NCBI RefSeq assembly: GCF_017744835.1
Contig: NZ_JAGIAM010000002.1
Location: forward strand, 124,001 to 188,000
Reading direction: 5' to 3'
Length of the DNA stretch: 64,000 nt
Origin: Sphingomonas sp.
GTDB taxonomy: Bacteria; Pseudomonadota; Alphaproteobacteria; Sphingomonadales; Sphingomonadaceae
Position numbers and translations under genes: made by a program. A model generated the notes under the pieces. It saw nothing but the letters and a program-made list of their open reading frames with translations, made no database searches and was not told the origin of the DNA. Of the stretch, positions 16,270-25,165 are shown one piece after another; within the stretch, counting starts at the first letter, position 1, and each line of letters opens with the position of its first letter.

Positions 16270-17280
16270 ATGACCAACGGCACAAAGCGGGTACTTGTTA
16301 CGGGATCGGCGGGTTTCATCGGTTTCCACACCTGCAGCCGGCTGCTCCAGGAAGGCGCGACGGTGCTGGGTGTCGATAATTTCACGCCCTATTACGACGT
16401 GTCGCTCAAGGAGCGCCGCACCGAGATGCTGGAGAACAATCCGAGGTTTTCGGTCGCACGTGTCTCGATCGAGGATCGCGAAGCATTCGGCACCGCCTGG
16501 GCCGACTTCCGCCCCGACATGGTGATCCACCTCGCCGCCCAGGCGGGGGTTCGCTACAGCATCGACGCGCCCGACAGCTACATCAGCACCAACCTTATCG
16601 GTACCTTCAACGTGCTCGAGCTTGCCCGGCACCATCCGGTGCGACACCTGCTCGCGGCCGCGACCAGCTCGGTCTACGGCGCCAATACCGAAATGCCGTT
16701 CTACGAGACCCAGCGCACCGCCACCCCGCTCAGCCTCTATGCGGCAACAAAGGGCGCGACCGAGCTGATGGGGCACAGCTACAGCCATCTGTTCCGCACG
16801 CCGATGACCTTCTTCCGCTTCTTCACGGTCTATGGTCCGTGGGGACGCCCCGATATGGCGTTATTCAAATTCACCAAAGCCATTCTCGCGGGGGACGCCA
16901 TCGACGTTTACAACAACGGACAGATGGTGCGCGATTTCACCTATATCGACGATCTCGTCGAAGCAATCGTGCGCCTCACCGACGCCGTGCCCGGTTCCCA
17001 CCCAGTCGACGGAGACAGCCTGTCGCCCGTCGCACCGTTCAGGATCGTGAACATTGGCGGCGGGACGCCCACCCCGCTGATGGAATATATCGGGGAGCTC
17101 GAGAAGGCGCTCGGCCAACCGGCCAAGAAGAACTTCATGCCGATGCAGCAAGGCGATGTTCCTGCAACGAAAGCTTCATCGGAGCTGCTCGAACAGCTGA
17201 CCGGTTTCGTGCCGGCCATTCCGCCTAGCGTGGGCGTGCCGCAGTTCGTCCGCTGGTACCGCGAGCATTACGGCCAATAA
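16270..17280 (+). CDS. UDP-glucuronate 4-epimerase-like NAD-dependent sugar epimerase
   Basis: Extended short-chain dehydrogenase that most likely interconverts UDP-glucuronate and UDP-galacturonate. The product has 336 residues with a good ribosome binding site (GGGAGA). The NAD site GSAGFIGFH is near residue 12, the catalytic TSSVYG and YAATK segments are present, and FFTVYGPWGRPDMALFKF is a hallmark of the bacterial UDP-GlcA epimerase subgroup. It opens the nucleotide-sugar region and would supply the polysaccharide locus further on. Epimerase identity is strong; the exact sugar is inferred. Confidence 0.85.
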   Translation: MTNGTKRVLVTGSAGFIGFHTCSRLLQEGATVLGVDNFTPYYDVSLKERRTEMLENNPRFSVARVSIEDREAFGTAWADFRPDMVIHLAAQAGVRYSIDAPDSYISTNLIGTFNVLELARHHPVRHLLAAATSSVYGANTEMPFYETQRTATPLSLYAATKGATELMGHSYSHLFRTPMTFFRFFTVYGPWGRPDMALFKFTKAILAGDAIDVYNNGQMVRDFTYIDDLVEAIVRLTDAVPGSHPVDGDSLSPVAPFRIVNIGGGTPTPLMEYIGELEKALGQPAKKNFMPMQQGDVPATKASSELLEQLTGFVPAIPPSVGVPQFVRWYREHYGQ

Positions 17281-17287
17281 GCCGCGC

Positions 17288-17443
17288 TCAGGCGTCCGCC
17301 AGGTCCAGCGGCACCAACCCCCATCCGTCGAAAGAATAGGCGCGCACCGGAGGCTTGTCTTCCGGGCCTTGATCGGTTCGCGGGGGTGCCACCTGCGCCG
17401 AAGCCGCCGCGGTTTCGAGCTCCTTCTCCCTTGCCTCGTTCAT
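17288..17443 (-). CDS. Small 51-residue hypothetical protein
   Basis: A short gene of 51 codons. The ATG at 17443 is preceded by a good ribosome binding site (AAAAGGGA, about seven bases upstream) and reads through to TGA at 17288. The peptide begins MNEAREKELETAAASA, is charged and Ala/Pro-rich in the middle, and ends with a conserved-looking hydrophobic tail (RAYSFDGWGLVPLDLADA). It is convergent with the epimerase gene and upstream-facing from galU. No function was recognised; the aromatic tail could be an interaction motif. Confidence 0.6.
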   Translation of the reverse strand: MNEAREKELETAAASAQVAPPRTDQGPEDKPPVRAYSFDGWGLVPLDLADA

Positions 17444-17528
17444 GGCATGTCCCTTTTGCTCGAGTCGGGCGGCACTTTAGGCCAATTGTCGCGGGTTCGG
17501 GAGTCGTGCCCCAAGCGAGGTGGACCGC

Positions 17529-18389
17529 CTACAAACGGGCGATGAACTCCCGGACCGAGGGCCCGATGTCCGTGCGGGCCAGCGCCACCGCGATATTGGC
17601 CTGGATGAAGCCCGCCTTGTCGCCGCAATCGTATCGCGTGCCCTGGAAGGTGACGCCGTGGAACGGCTGGTCGCCGATCATCCGCGCCATCGCATCGGTG
17701 AGCTGGATCTCGCCGCCCGCGCCGGTCCCCTGCCCTTCGAGCACGCGCATCACCTCGGGCTGGAGGATGTAGCGGCCGATCACCGACAGGTTCGAAGGCG
17801 CAGTGCCGGGCGCCGGCTTCTCGACCAGCCCTTGCACCTCAGTGAGCGCCCCGTCGCGCGCGCCCGGCGTGATGATTCCATAGCGGTGCGTCTGGTCGTC
17901 GGGCACTTCCTCGGCGCAGATCAAATTGCCGCCGACCTTGTTGTAGGCGTCGACCATCTGCTTGAGGCAGCCGGGCGTGCCGACCATGAAGTCGTCGGCG
18001 AGGAGCACCGCGAAGGGCTCGTCGCCCACGATGTCGCGCGCGCACCACACCGCATGGCCGAGCCCCATCGGCTCCTGCTGGCGGACATAGGCGACCGCGC
18101 CGGGCTTGAGCCGCGTCGCATCGAGGATGTCGAGCGACTTGCCGCGCTCGTGCATCGTCGTCTCGAGCTCGAAGGCGATATCGAAATGGTCCTCGATCGC
18201 GCTTTTGCCGCGCCCGGTGACGAAGATCATCTGCTCGATCCCCGCCTCCATCGCCTCCTCGACGGCGTACTGGATCAGCGGCCGGTCGACGACCGGGAGC
18301 ATCTCCTTGGGCATCGCCTTGGTCGCGGGGAGGAAGCGGGTGCCGAGTCCGCCGACGGGGAAGACTGCCTTGCGTAGCGGCTTGATCAT
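17529..18389 (-). CDS. galU: UTP-glucose-1-phosphate uridylyltransferase
   Basis: Makes UDP-glucose, the precursor of UDP-glucuronate, UDP-galactose and related donors. The product has 286 residues, normal for the bacterial family. The nucleotidyltransferase signature GGLGTRFLPATK and the following PKEMLPVVDRP are intact, as are the FAVLLADD metal/nucleotide segment and VEKP. A clear ribosome binding site (AGGAGA) precedes the ATG at 18389. It is transcribed divergently from the UDP-xylose synthase gene. Confidence 0.97.
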   Translation of the reverse strand: MIKPLRKAVFPVGGLGTRFLPATKAMPKEMLPVVDRPLIQYAVEEAMEAGIEQMIFVTGRGKSAIEDHFDIAFELETTMHERGKSLDILDATRLKPGAVAYVRQQEPMGLGHAVWCARDIVGDEPFAVLLADDFMVGTPGCLKQMVDAYNKVGGNLICAEEVPDDQTHRYGIITPGARDGALTEVQGLVEKPAPGTAPSNLSVIGRYILQPEVMRVLEGQGTGAGGEIQLTDAMARMIGDQPFHGVTFQGTRYDCGDKAGFIQANIAVALARTDIGPSVREFIARL

Positions 18390-18525
18390 TCAACTCTCCT
18401 GAGCGCGGCCGGGCAAACCGCGGAGGCCGCAATGCCCGTTGCACGGCGGGCAATCAAGCCGGGGAGCAAAGCCGCAGACGGTTCGTTGGGCCCGCATCGC
18501 TACATAGAGGAAGAGGGATGCGCCG

Positions 18526-19518
18526 ATGAGCCTGATCGAGCCGAATCGCATTCTCGTGACCGGCGGCGCCGGGTTCATCGGGTCCCATCTCTGCAGCCGG
18601 CTGCTGATGCGCGGGTGCGAAGTCCTGTGCGTCGACAATTTCTACACGGGCCGACGCCAGAACATCGAGCATCTGCTCGGCAGCCCCAAGTTCGAGCTGC
18701 TGCGCCATGACGTCAATTTCCCGCTTTATGTGGAAGTCGACAAGATCTTCAATCTCGCCTGCCCCGCCTCCCCCATCCACTACCAGGCCGATCCGGTCCA
18801 GACGACCAAGACCAGCGTGATGGGCGCGATCAACATGCTGGGGCTCGCCAAGCGCACCAAGGCGACGATCCTCCAGGCCTCGACCAGCGAAGTCTATGGC
18901 GACCCGTCGGTTCACCCCCAGCCCGAGAGCTATTGGGGCAATGTGAACCCGGTAGGGCCGCGCTCCTGCTACGACGAAGGCAAGCGCTGCGCCGAGACGC
19001 TGTTCTTCGACTATAACCGCCAGCACGGTCTGCACACCAAGGTGGTGCGCATCTTCAACACCTATGGCCCCCGGATGCATCCGGGCGACGGGCGCGTCGT
19101 CTCCAACTTCATCGTCCAGGCGCTCACCGGCGAGCCGATCACCATCTATGGCGACGGCAGCCAGACGCGCAGCTTCTGCTATGTCGACGACCTCGTCGAC
19201 GGGCTGATCGCGATGATGAACAGCCCCGCGCAGGTGATCGGCCCGATGAACCTGGGCAATCCCGGCGAGTTCACGATGCTCGAGCTCGCCGAGATGGTCC
19301 GCGACCTGGTCGGCACCGACGTGCAGATCGTCCACAGGCCGCTCCCGGCCGACGACCCCCGCCAGCGCCGGCCCGACATCGGCCAGGCCAAGCAGGTGCT
19401 GGGCTGGGAGCCCAAGATCCAGCTGCGCGAAGGGCTGACGCGGACGATCGAATATTTCGACGGCTCGCTCCAGACGCGCTCGCTCGATTTCGCGCGAACG
19501 ATGCGGATGGCCAGCTGA
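18526..19518 (+). CDS. UDP-glucuronate decarboxylase (UDP-xylose synthase)
   Basis: Extended SDR enzyme that converts UDP-glucuronate to UDP-xylose. The product has 330 residues. Diagnostic features are GGAGFIGSH at the N-terminus, the [10 protein letters not shown] stretch, STSEVYGDP, the [11 protein letters not shown] catalytic Tyr-Lys segment and [10 protein letters not shown]. These distinguish it from GalE- and RmlB-type enzymes. The start at 18526 has a GAGGAAGAGGGA ribosome binding site. UDP-xylose would serve the polysaccharide locus; the required UDP-glucose 6-dehydrogenase is not obvious in the window. Confidence 0.93.
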   Translation: MSLIEPNRILVTGGAGFIGSHLCSRLLMRGCEVLCVDNFYTGRRQNIEHLLGSPKFELLRHDVNFPLYVEVDKIFNLACPASPIHYQADPVQTTKTSVMGAINMLGLAKRTKATILQASTSEVYGDPSVHPQPESYWGNVNPVGPRSCYDEGKRCAETLFFDYNRQHGLHTKVVRIFNTYGPRMHPGDGRVVSNFIVQALTGEPITIYGDGSQTRSFCYVDDLVDGLIAMMNSPAQVIGPMNLGNPGEFTMLELAEMVRDLVGTDVQIVHRPLPADDPRQRRPDIGQAKQVLGWEPKIQLREGLTRTIEYFDGSLQTRSLDFARTMRMAS

Positions 19519-19555
19519 GAAGCTTGTCTTAAGCCTCTGCCGCTAGAAGGGCGCC

Positions 19556-20686
19556 ATGCGCGCGCCCAGGATATTGATCGTCTTCGGAACCCGGCCAGAG
19601 GCCATCAAGCTCTTCCCCGTCATCGGCGCGCTGCGCGCGCACGGCGGGCTGGAGGTGCGCAGCTGCGTGACCGCGCAGCACCGCGGCCTGCTCGATCAGG
19701 TGCTGGCGATCGCCGGCATCACGCCCGACATCGACCTCGACCTGATGACGCCCGGCCAGTCGCTCGACGCGCTCACCGCGCGGCTGCTCACCGGCCTCGG
19801 CCAGGCGATGGACGCCGAGAAGCCCGACCGCGTGATCGTGCAGGGCGACACTGCCACGGCGATGGTCGGCGCGCTCGCCGCCTATTATCGCAAGATACCG
19901 GTGAGCCATGTCGAGGCCGGGCTGCGCTCGGGCGACATCTACCAGCCCTGGCCCGAGGAAGTGAATCGCCGCATCGTCGCGCCGATCGCCGACCAGCATT
20001 TCGCCCCGACCGACACCGCCGCCGAGGCGCTTCGCCGCGAGAATGTCGATCCCGAGACCATCCACGTCACCGGCAACACCGTGATCGATGCGCTCCACGC
20101 CACGCGCGCGCGGATCGAGGCCGATCCAGTGCTCGCCGCCGATCTGGACGGCGTCGCCGATCGCTTCGCCGGCAAGCGGATCGTGCTCGTCACCACTCAC
20201 CGGCGCGAGAATTTCGGCGACGGCATGGGCGGCATCGCGCACGCGATCGCGCGCATCGCCGATCGCGCGGACACGGCGATCCTTTTCCCGATGCACCCCA
20301 ATCCCAATGTCGTGTCGGTGATGGACGCGCTGCTCGGCGACCGGCCCAACATCGCGCGCATCGCCCCGCTCGACTATCCGCACTTCATCCGCGCGCTCGG
20401 CATGGCCGAAGTCGTGCTCACCGATTCGGGCGGGGTGCAGGAGGAAGCCCCCGCGCTCGGCAAGCCGGTGCTGGTGATGCGCGAAACCACCGAGCGGCCC
20501 GAAGGCGTCGCCGCGGGCACTGCCAAGCTCGTCGGCACCGATCCCGATCGGATCGTTTCCGAAATCTCAACCCTGCTCGACGTACCCCCGGCCTATTCGG
20601 CCATGGCCCGCGCCCATAATCCCTTTGGCGACGGACAGGCCGCACAGCGCATTGCGGGGATCGTCGCGCATGGTTTCGGACTCTGA
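19556..20686 (+). CDS. wecB: UDP-N-acetylglucosamine 2-epimerase (non-hydrolysing)
   Basis: Converts UDP-GlcNAc to UDP-ManNAc. The product has 376 residues, the family length. Recognised segments are FGTRPEAIK at the N-terminus, HVEAGLRSGD, the GNTVIDALH turn, LVTTHRRENFG, and the UDP-binding SDSGGVQEEAP followed by TTERPEG. It overlaps the wecC gene by 17 bases, so the two steps to UDP-ManNAcA are translationally linked. Confidence 0.96.
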   Translation: MRAPRILIVFGTRPEAIKLFPVIGALRAHGGLEVRSCVTAQHRGLLDQVLAIAGITPDIDLDLMTPGQSLDALTARLLTGLGQAMDAEKPDRVIVQGDTATAMVGALAAYYRKIPVSHVEAGLRSGDIYQPWPEEVNRRIVAPIADQHFAPTDTAAEALRRENVDPETIHVTGNTVIDALHATRARIEADPVLAADLDGVADRFAGKRIVLVTTHRRENFGDGMGGIAHAIARIADRADTAILFPMHPNPNVVSVMDALLGDRPNIARIAPLDYPHFIRALGMAEVVLTDSGGVQEEAPALGKPVLVMRETTERPEGVAAGTAKLVGTDPDRIVSEISTLLDVPPAYSAMARAHNPFGDGQAAQRIAGIVAHGFGL

Positions 20687-21965
20687 GCTCAAGGTAGTCG
20701 TACTCGGCCTAGGCTATATCGGCCTGCCCACCGCCGCTGTGATCGCACGTACCGGCGCGAAGGTGCTGGGCGTCGACGTCCATCCGCACGTTGTCGAGAC
20801 GGTGAACTCGGGCAAGGTCCATATCGAGGAGATCGACCTCGACGGCCTCGTCTCGGGCGTGGTCGCGCGCGGAAACCTGCGCGCCTCGCTCCAGATCGAG
20901 CCCGCAGACGTGTTCGTCATCGCCGTCCCCACCCCCTTCGGCGAGAACCACGCGCCCGATATCGGCTATGTGCTCAAGGCGGCGACCAATGTCGCGGTGG
21001 TGCTCAAGGCCGGCGACGTGGTCATCCTCGAATCGACTTCGCCGGTGGGCACGACCGAGAAGGTCGCCGAGCTGCTCGCGCAGCTTCGCCCCGACCTCAG
21101 GATCCCCGGCCATTGCACCGGCAGCGCCGATGTGGCGATCGCCTATTGCCCCGAGCGCGTGCTGCCGGGCCGCATCCTCGTCGAGCTGATCGACAATGAC
21201 CGCGTGATCGGCGGCGTCACGCCGCGCTGCGCGCGCAAGGCACTCCAATTCTATCGCCGCTTCGTCCGCGGTGCCTGCGTCACCACCTCGGCGAAGGCCG
21301 CGGAGATGACCAAGCTCGCCGAAAACGCCTTCCGCGACGTCAACATCGCCTTTGCCAACGAGCTGTCGCTGGTCGCGGACCGCATGGGCGTCGACGTGTG
21401 GGAAGTCATCCGCCTCGCCAACCGCCATCCGCGCGTCAACATCCTGTCGCCGGGTCCTGGCGTCGGCGGCCACTGCATCGCGGTCGATCCCTGGTTCCTG
21501 GTCAACGCCGCGCCCGATCGGACGCCGCTGATCCGCACCGCGCGCGAAGTGAACGACGGCAAGGTCGAGCATGTCATCGCGGAGGCCGCGGCGCTGGTCG
21601 AAAGCCGCCCGCACGGCCGCGTCGCCTGCCTCGGCCTCGCCTTCAAGGCGAACATCGACGATTTCCGCGAGAGCCCCGCGCTCAAGGTCGCCGAGGCGCT
21701 GGCCCGCCGCTTCGGCGAGCGGATCACGATCGTCGAGCCCTATGCTGCCGCCCTGCCCGCGGCGTTCGACGGCACCGGCGCGACGCTGATCGACGTCGAT
21801 GCGGCGCTCGAGGATTGCGAAACGCTGGTCGTGCTCGTCGACCATGACGTGTTCCGCTCGATCCCGCTCGACGAGCGCGTGGGCAAGCAGGTCTATGACA
21901 CGCGCGGCATCTGGCCCGACCAGCCCCGCCCCGCCGCCGCCGAGCCGCTGCGCCTGGTCGGCTAG
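20670..21965 (+). CDS. wecC: UDP-N-acetyl-D-mannosamine dehydrogenase
   Basis: NAD-dependent oxidation of UDP-ManNAc to UDP-ManNAcA. The start at 20670 gives a 431-residue protein beginning MVSDSELKVVVLGLGYIGLP, which is the family's N-terminal Rossmann site; the upstream extension is a wecB shadow. Catalytic Cys lies in GGHCIAVDPWF, with Lys in KLAENAFRDVNIAFANE and the AFKANIDDFRES segment. ManNAcA dehydrogenase rather than UDP-glucose dehydrogenase is supported by the wecB pairing. Its stop overlaps the convergent M48 protease gene by four bases. Confidence 0.93.
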   Translation: MVSDSELKVVVLGLGYIGLPTAAVIARTGAKVLGVDVHPHVVETVNSGKVHIEEIDLDGLVSGVVARGNLRASLQIEPADVFVIAVPTPFGENHAPDIGYVLKAATNVAVVLKAGDVVILESTSPVGTTEKVAELLAQLRPDLRIPGHCTGSADVAIAYCPERVLPGRILVELIDNDRVIGGVTPRCARKALQFYRRFVRGACVTTSAKAAEMTKLAENAFRDVNIAFANELSLVADRMGVDVWEVIRLANRHPRVNILSPGPGVGGHCIAVDPWFLVNAAPDRTPLIRTAREVNDGKVEHVIAEAAALVESRPHGRVACLGLAFKANIDDFRESPALKVAEALARRFGERITIVEPYAAALPAAFDGTGATLIDVDAALEDCETLVVLVDHDVFRSIPLDERVGKQVYDTRGIWPDQPRPAAAEPLRLVG

Positions 21966-23035
21966 CGGCTGCGGATCAGCAGCGACTGCCAGTCGCCGCT
22001 CAGCGGCTGGCTGCGCTCGGCGATCAGCGCCGGGATCGCCGGCCGCGCCGAGATCGTCTCGAGCTTCGCGACTTCCGCCTCCAGCGTCGCGATGCGGTCG
22101 CGCCACTGCGGATGCGAGCGGCTGCGGAAGATCGAGGGCCCGCCGCTCGGCCCGAACTTGCGCCAGAAGGCGATCGGCGCACGCGGCGAATAGCCGGCAT
22201 TGGCGAGCAGATAGACCGACAGCAGGTCCGCCTGGATCTCGGTCTGACGGAAATATTTGACGTTGGCGCCGAAGCCCGAGAGCAGCCCCCAGGTCACACC
22301 GCGCGCTTCGAGCCGGTCGCGATGGTGCAGGATGTTGTGCGAGAATTCGTGCGCGACCGCAGCGGCGAACTGCTCCTCCGGATAGTCGTCGAGGAAGCGC
22401 GCGCTGATCTGGACCATCGTGCCGTCGGCCGAGGCGTTGAAGTCGTCGGCGAGCCGAAGCTCGAAGCGCGACTTGCAGACCGGCACGGGCTGGACGGTGA
22501 CGTGCACCGGCGCGCCCGCGCGGATCGCCTCCACTTCGATCGGAGCGTCCAGCGGCAGCGCGGCGATCGCGAGCTGGGCGGCGACCAGCCGCTGGGTGGT
22601 GCCCGGCTTTCCGTCGAGCGCGGCCATGTCCACCGTCCCGACGCGGACGAGCGAATCGTCGGCGCGCAGCCCCGCCTGAGCAGCCGGGCTACTCGGGACC
22701 ACGCCCTCGATCGCGACGGGTGTAGCGAAGCCGAAGTGCGCCTGGGCCGCGGGACGGTTCGTCGAATCGAACTGATCGAGCGTATGGATCTGGAGCCCGG
22801 TGCCAGGCTCCTGCCGGTCGCAGAGCCGCGCGTTCGTGGACGCCAGCCGCCAACCGATCGTCGCCAGGCGGAGATCCGCCGTGCGTACCGATTCGAACAG
22901 CTCGCTCGATTCGTTCACGCTGCGCTGCGCCAGCGATTCTGACGCAAATGCGAAGAACAGCAGCACGGCGATTGCAGCGATGCCTGATTTATGGCGGATC
23001 GTAGTGGAGGTGTTTCGGCGACTGGAATTGCGCAT
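21962..23035 (-). CDS. M48-family metalloprotease with PDZ-like domain
   Basis: Predicted periplasmic zinc protease. A signal sequence (IAAIAVLLFFAFASESLAQ) precedes a PDZ-like region (GVVPSSPAAQAGLRADDSLVRV) and a C-terminal M48 catalytic region with HEFSHN (HExxH) and a downstream zinc-ligand Glu in QTEIQADLLSVYL. The start at 23035 gives a normal n-region; a longer in-frame ATG at 23077 has no ribosome binding site. About 357 residues. The order PDZ then M48 differs from BepA (M48 then TPR). Substrates are unknown; a role in envelope quality control is inferred. Confidence 0.85.
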   Translation of the reverse strand: MRNSSRRNTSTTIRHKSGIAAIAVLLFFAFASESLAQRSVNESSELFESVRTADLRLATIGWRLASTNARLCDRQEPGTGLQIHTLDQFDSTNRPAAQAHFGFATPVAIEGVVPSSPAAQAGLRADDSLVRVGTVDMAALDGKPGTTQRLVAAQLAIAALPLDAPIEVEAIRAGAPVHVTVQPVPVCKSRFELRLADDFNASADGTMVQISARFLDDYPEEQFAAAVAHEFSHNILHHRDRLEARGVTWGLLSGFGANVKYFRQTEIQADLLSVYLLANAGYSPRAPIAFWRKFGPSGGPSIFRSRSHPQWRDRIATLEAEVAKLETISARPAIPALIAERSQPLSGDWQSLLIRSR

Positions 23036-23077
23036 ACCCCTGTATACCCCGATCTTTGCCTTGAAGGGCAACCGCAT

Positions 23078-23351
23078 AGCTTCATAGGGAGCGCCGCGCC
23101 AATTGTCTCAACATCTTTCCTTAACCCACTTGGCTGCAATGGTGCGCTGCGCTATGACCACTCATGTGCTCGCAGCACGGGTCGGGGTTGTGGGCTAAGA
23201 AGTTCGGAGTTCAACCGAACCTGTGTTGCGTTCAGGCAACGGCTGGGCGTTCTTGTCCGGAGCCTGGATTTTGAGGTGTTGCCGTTTGGGGGCTCCTGTG
23301 CCATAGGACCTCCTGACGAGAGCACCGGAGCTTGAAGAGGGAGTAATAAGA
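23078..23351 (+). promoter_or_regulatory. Structured leader upstream of a small membrane protein gene
   Basis: This 274-base gap should contain the divergent promoters of the M48 gene and of the small membrane protein. Near 23200-23245 two inverted repeats are visible, one with arms gttcgg / ccgaac and one with gttgc / gcaac. An imperfect GGCTCC...GGAGC pairing lies near 23290-23335. They could form a structured 5' leader, but no known riboswitch was recognised. Confidence 0.35.
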
Positions 23352-23573
23352 ATGTTGTCAAAGCTTCTGACGGCAGCTGCCGTCGTGACCATGGCGGCGA
23401 CGCCGGTTGTGGCGGCTCCGGCCTCCAAGCTGTCGCTGTCGCGCGCTGCGACCGCCAGCGAGAAGGACAGCGACCTTCGGCCGGCCGTGATCATCGGCGT
23501 GCTCGCCACTGCCGCGATCATCGGTGGCGCGATTGCGCTCGCCGACAACGACGACGATCCCGACAGCCCCTAG
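23352..23573 (+). CDS. Small secreted or membrane-anchored hypothetical protein
   Basis: A 73-residue product with a good ribosome binding site (GAGGGAG). It has a signal peptide (LLTAAAVVTMAATPVVA, cleavage near VAA-A), then a short polar segment, a hydrophobic segment PAVIIGVLATAAIIGGAIALA that can span the membrane, and an acidic tail (DNDDDPDSP). The function was not recognised. It is a single-gene unit ended by a strong terminator, which suggests independent and possibly high expression. Confidence 0.7.
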   Translation: MLSKLLTAAAVVTMAATPVVAAPASKLSLSRAATASEKDSDLRPAVIIGVLATAAIIGGAIALADNDDDPDSP

Positions 23574-23599
23574 TAGCTGCTCGGTATCACGAGTTACGA

Positions 23600-23631
23600 G
23601 TGGCGGCCTGAAAAGGCCGCCACTTTTGTTT
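23600..23631 (+). terminator. Intrinsic terminator
   Basis: A perfect 10-bp stem gtggcggcct / aggccgccac with a GAAA loop (23600-23623) is followed by ttttgtttt. It lies 27 bases after the small membrane protein gene and before the phosphatase gene, a textbook Rho-independent terminator. Confidence 0.92.
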
Positions 23632-23684
23632 TGGGCTGATATGAGTATTTGCGTGCTCATTCTTTGTTCCGGCGTTCCACAGCC

Positions 23685-24449
23685 ATGATCGCGCGTCTCT
23701 TTCGAGGGCGGACCGCAGCCCGACAACCTGTCGCCTCCATACCGGCCGGCAGAAGGATTTACGCGATTGGCGACATTCACGGTCGCCTAGACTTGCTGGA
23801 TGCACTTCTCGTCCAGATCGCGCGAGACGATGCGCAGCGAAGCGCAGGCGAGAGCGAAATTTTTCTCCTCGGAGACCTAATCGACCGCGGTCCGCAATCG
23901 GCGCAAGTGGTCGAACGCGCCCTAGAACTCAGCCGCGGTAGCCGCAAAACCCGCTTCCTGCTCGGCAACCACGAGGAAGTCTTCCTCAAGGCGCTCGCGG
24001 GCGATCTGAAGATGCTCGCCTTCTTCACTCGGATCGGCGGTCGGGAGACCATCCTGAGTTATGGCGTCACCGAGCGTGAATATCGCGACTGTGATTATCC
24101 TGAGCTGCTTGAGTTGCTCCGCGCGCGGGTACCGCAGGAGCATATCGCCTTTCTCAAGGGCTTCGAGGACCTGATCGTGGTCGGCGACTATGCCTTTGTA
24201 CACGCCGGCGTACGGCCGGACAGGAGCCTGGGCGATCAGGAGATCAGCGATCTACGATGGATCCGGTCCGAGTTCCTCGATCACCGAGGGCCGCTTGAGA
24301 AGGTTATCGTCCACGGGCACACCGTGACGAAAGAGGCCGAACTGACGCCGCACCGGATCGGCCTGGACACAGGTGCCTATGCCAGCGGCAAGCTCACTGC
24401 GATGGGGTTCGAGGGGAACCAGCGCTGGGTGTTGGACACCGCAGCCTGA
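23685..24449 (+). CDS. Metallophosphoesterase (Ser/Thr protein phosphatase family)
   Basis: Predicted two-metal phosphatase of the PPP/calcineurin-like family, 254 residues. The motifs GDIHGR (about 28-33), GDLIDRG (about 59-65) and GNHEE (about 90-94) are intact, and later His residues in FVHAG and VHGHT complete the metal site. The ATG at 23685 was chosen because the upstream TTG adds residues that do not match the fold. Length and the HGHT ending resemble bacterial bis(5'-nucleosyl)-tetraphosphatase-type or PrpA-like phosphatases; the substrate is open. The GC content looks lower than that of neighbouring genes. Confidence 0.88.
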   Translation: MIARLFRGRTAARQPVASIPAGRRIYAIGDIHGRLDLLDALLVQIARDDAQRSAGESEIFLLGDLIDRGPQSAQVVERALELSRGSRKTRFLLGNHEEVFLKALAGDLKMLAFFTRIGGRETILSYGVTEREYRDCDYPELLELLRARVPQEHIAFLKGFEDLIVVGDYAFVHAGVRPDRSLGDQEISDLRWIRSEFLDHRGPLEKVIVHGHTVTKEAELTPHRIGLDTGAYASGKLTAMGFEGNQRWVLDTAA

Positions 24450-24455
24450 GCGAAA

Positions 24456-25076
24456 TCAGCGCTGCGGCGCTTCGCCCGGGGCGCCTTCGGGCGCACCGCC
24501 CTGGCCCGGAGCCTGGCCCTGTTGCTGCTGCATCATCTGCTGCTGGATCATCATCTGCTGGATGACCGAGGCGGGGACGAGTTCCTTCATCTCGACGTCG
24601 AAGATGAGGACCTCCTTGGCGAGCTCGTTCTGGCTGCCAGGCTCGGCGCCGTAACCGAGGTTCGGCGGGAGCCAGAAGCGGTACTTCGAGCCCTTGTTCA
24701 TCAGCTTCACGCCTTCGGTGAAGCCGGGGATCATCGGCTGACCAACCTGGAAGCGCATCGGCGTCTTGGGCTGGAACTCGGTGCCGTTGCGAAGCGTGCC
24801 GACGATCTCGAGCACCACGCCGTCCTGCTCGGCGGCCGTGGGGCCCTCGCCTGCCTGGAGCACCTGGTACTGCAGGCCCGAGGCGGTCGTCTGGACGCCG
24901 GGCTGGCCCTTGTTCCAGGCGAGGAATTCCTCGGGCGAGTAGCGCGCGACGACCGCGGTGCGAGTGCCCGCCCAGGCAAGCGCGAAGGCGAGCAGGATCG
25001 CGGCGACGACGCCGATCCACAGCCAGACCTTGTAGGCGCGCTTGACGGGCTGGAGCGGAACGGCGGTCACGGACAT
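24456..25076 (-). CDS. FKBP-type peptidyl-prolyl cis-trans isomerase
   Basis: Predicted prolyl isomerase anchored to the inner membrane, facing the periplasm. The product has 206 residues: a membrane anchor near residues 16-38, then an FKBP domain (about 70-168) with IPGFTEGVKLM, YRFWLPPNLGYG and VLIFDVEMKEL. A C-terminal Gln/Met/Pro/Gly-rich tail (IQQQMMQQQQG) is low complexity. The ATG at 25076 (MSVTAVP) has a GGGGAAA ribosome binding site; the ATG six codons upstream is less likely. It is convergent with the phosphatase gene with only six bases between. Confidence 0.92.
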   Translation of the reverse strand: MSVTAVPLQPVKRAYKVWLWIGVVAAILLAFALAWAGTRTAVVARYSPEEFLAWNKGQPGVQTTASGLQYQVLQAGEGPTAAEQDGVVLEIVGTLRNGTEFQPKTPMRFQVGQPMIPGFTEGVKLMNKGSKYRFWLPPNLGYGAEPGSQNELAKEVLIFDVEMKELVPASVIQQMMIQQQMMQQQQGQAPGQGGAPEGAPGEAPQR

Positions 25077-25165
25077 CGAGTCATTTCCCCACACGGCGTT
25101 CCGCCGCTTAACTTCGCACTTTTCACGCGAATCGTGAAAGAAAACTGCACCGAAGCGCAGGATTC

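Noticed and set aside
17288..17443. Idea that the small gene encodes a lasso or other RiPP precursor
   Set aside because: The tail has Gly, Trp and Asp residues, but no B/C/E processing enzymes or transporter of a RiPP system lie nearby.
20709..22106. A 465-codon minus-strand frame over wecC
   Set aside because: It is antisense to wecC, which has all catalytic motifs. No motif or ribosome binding site supports the reverse frame.
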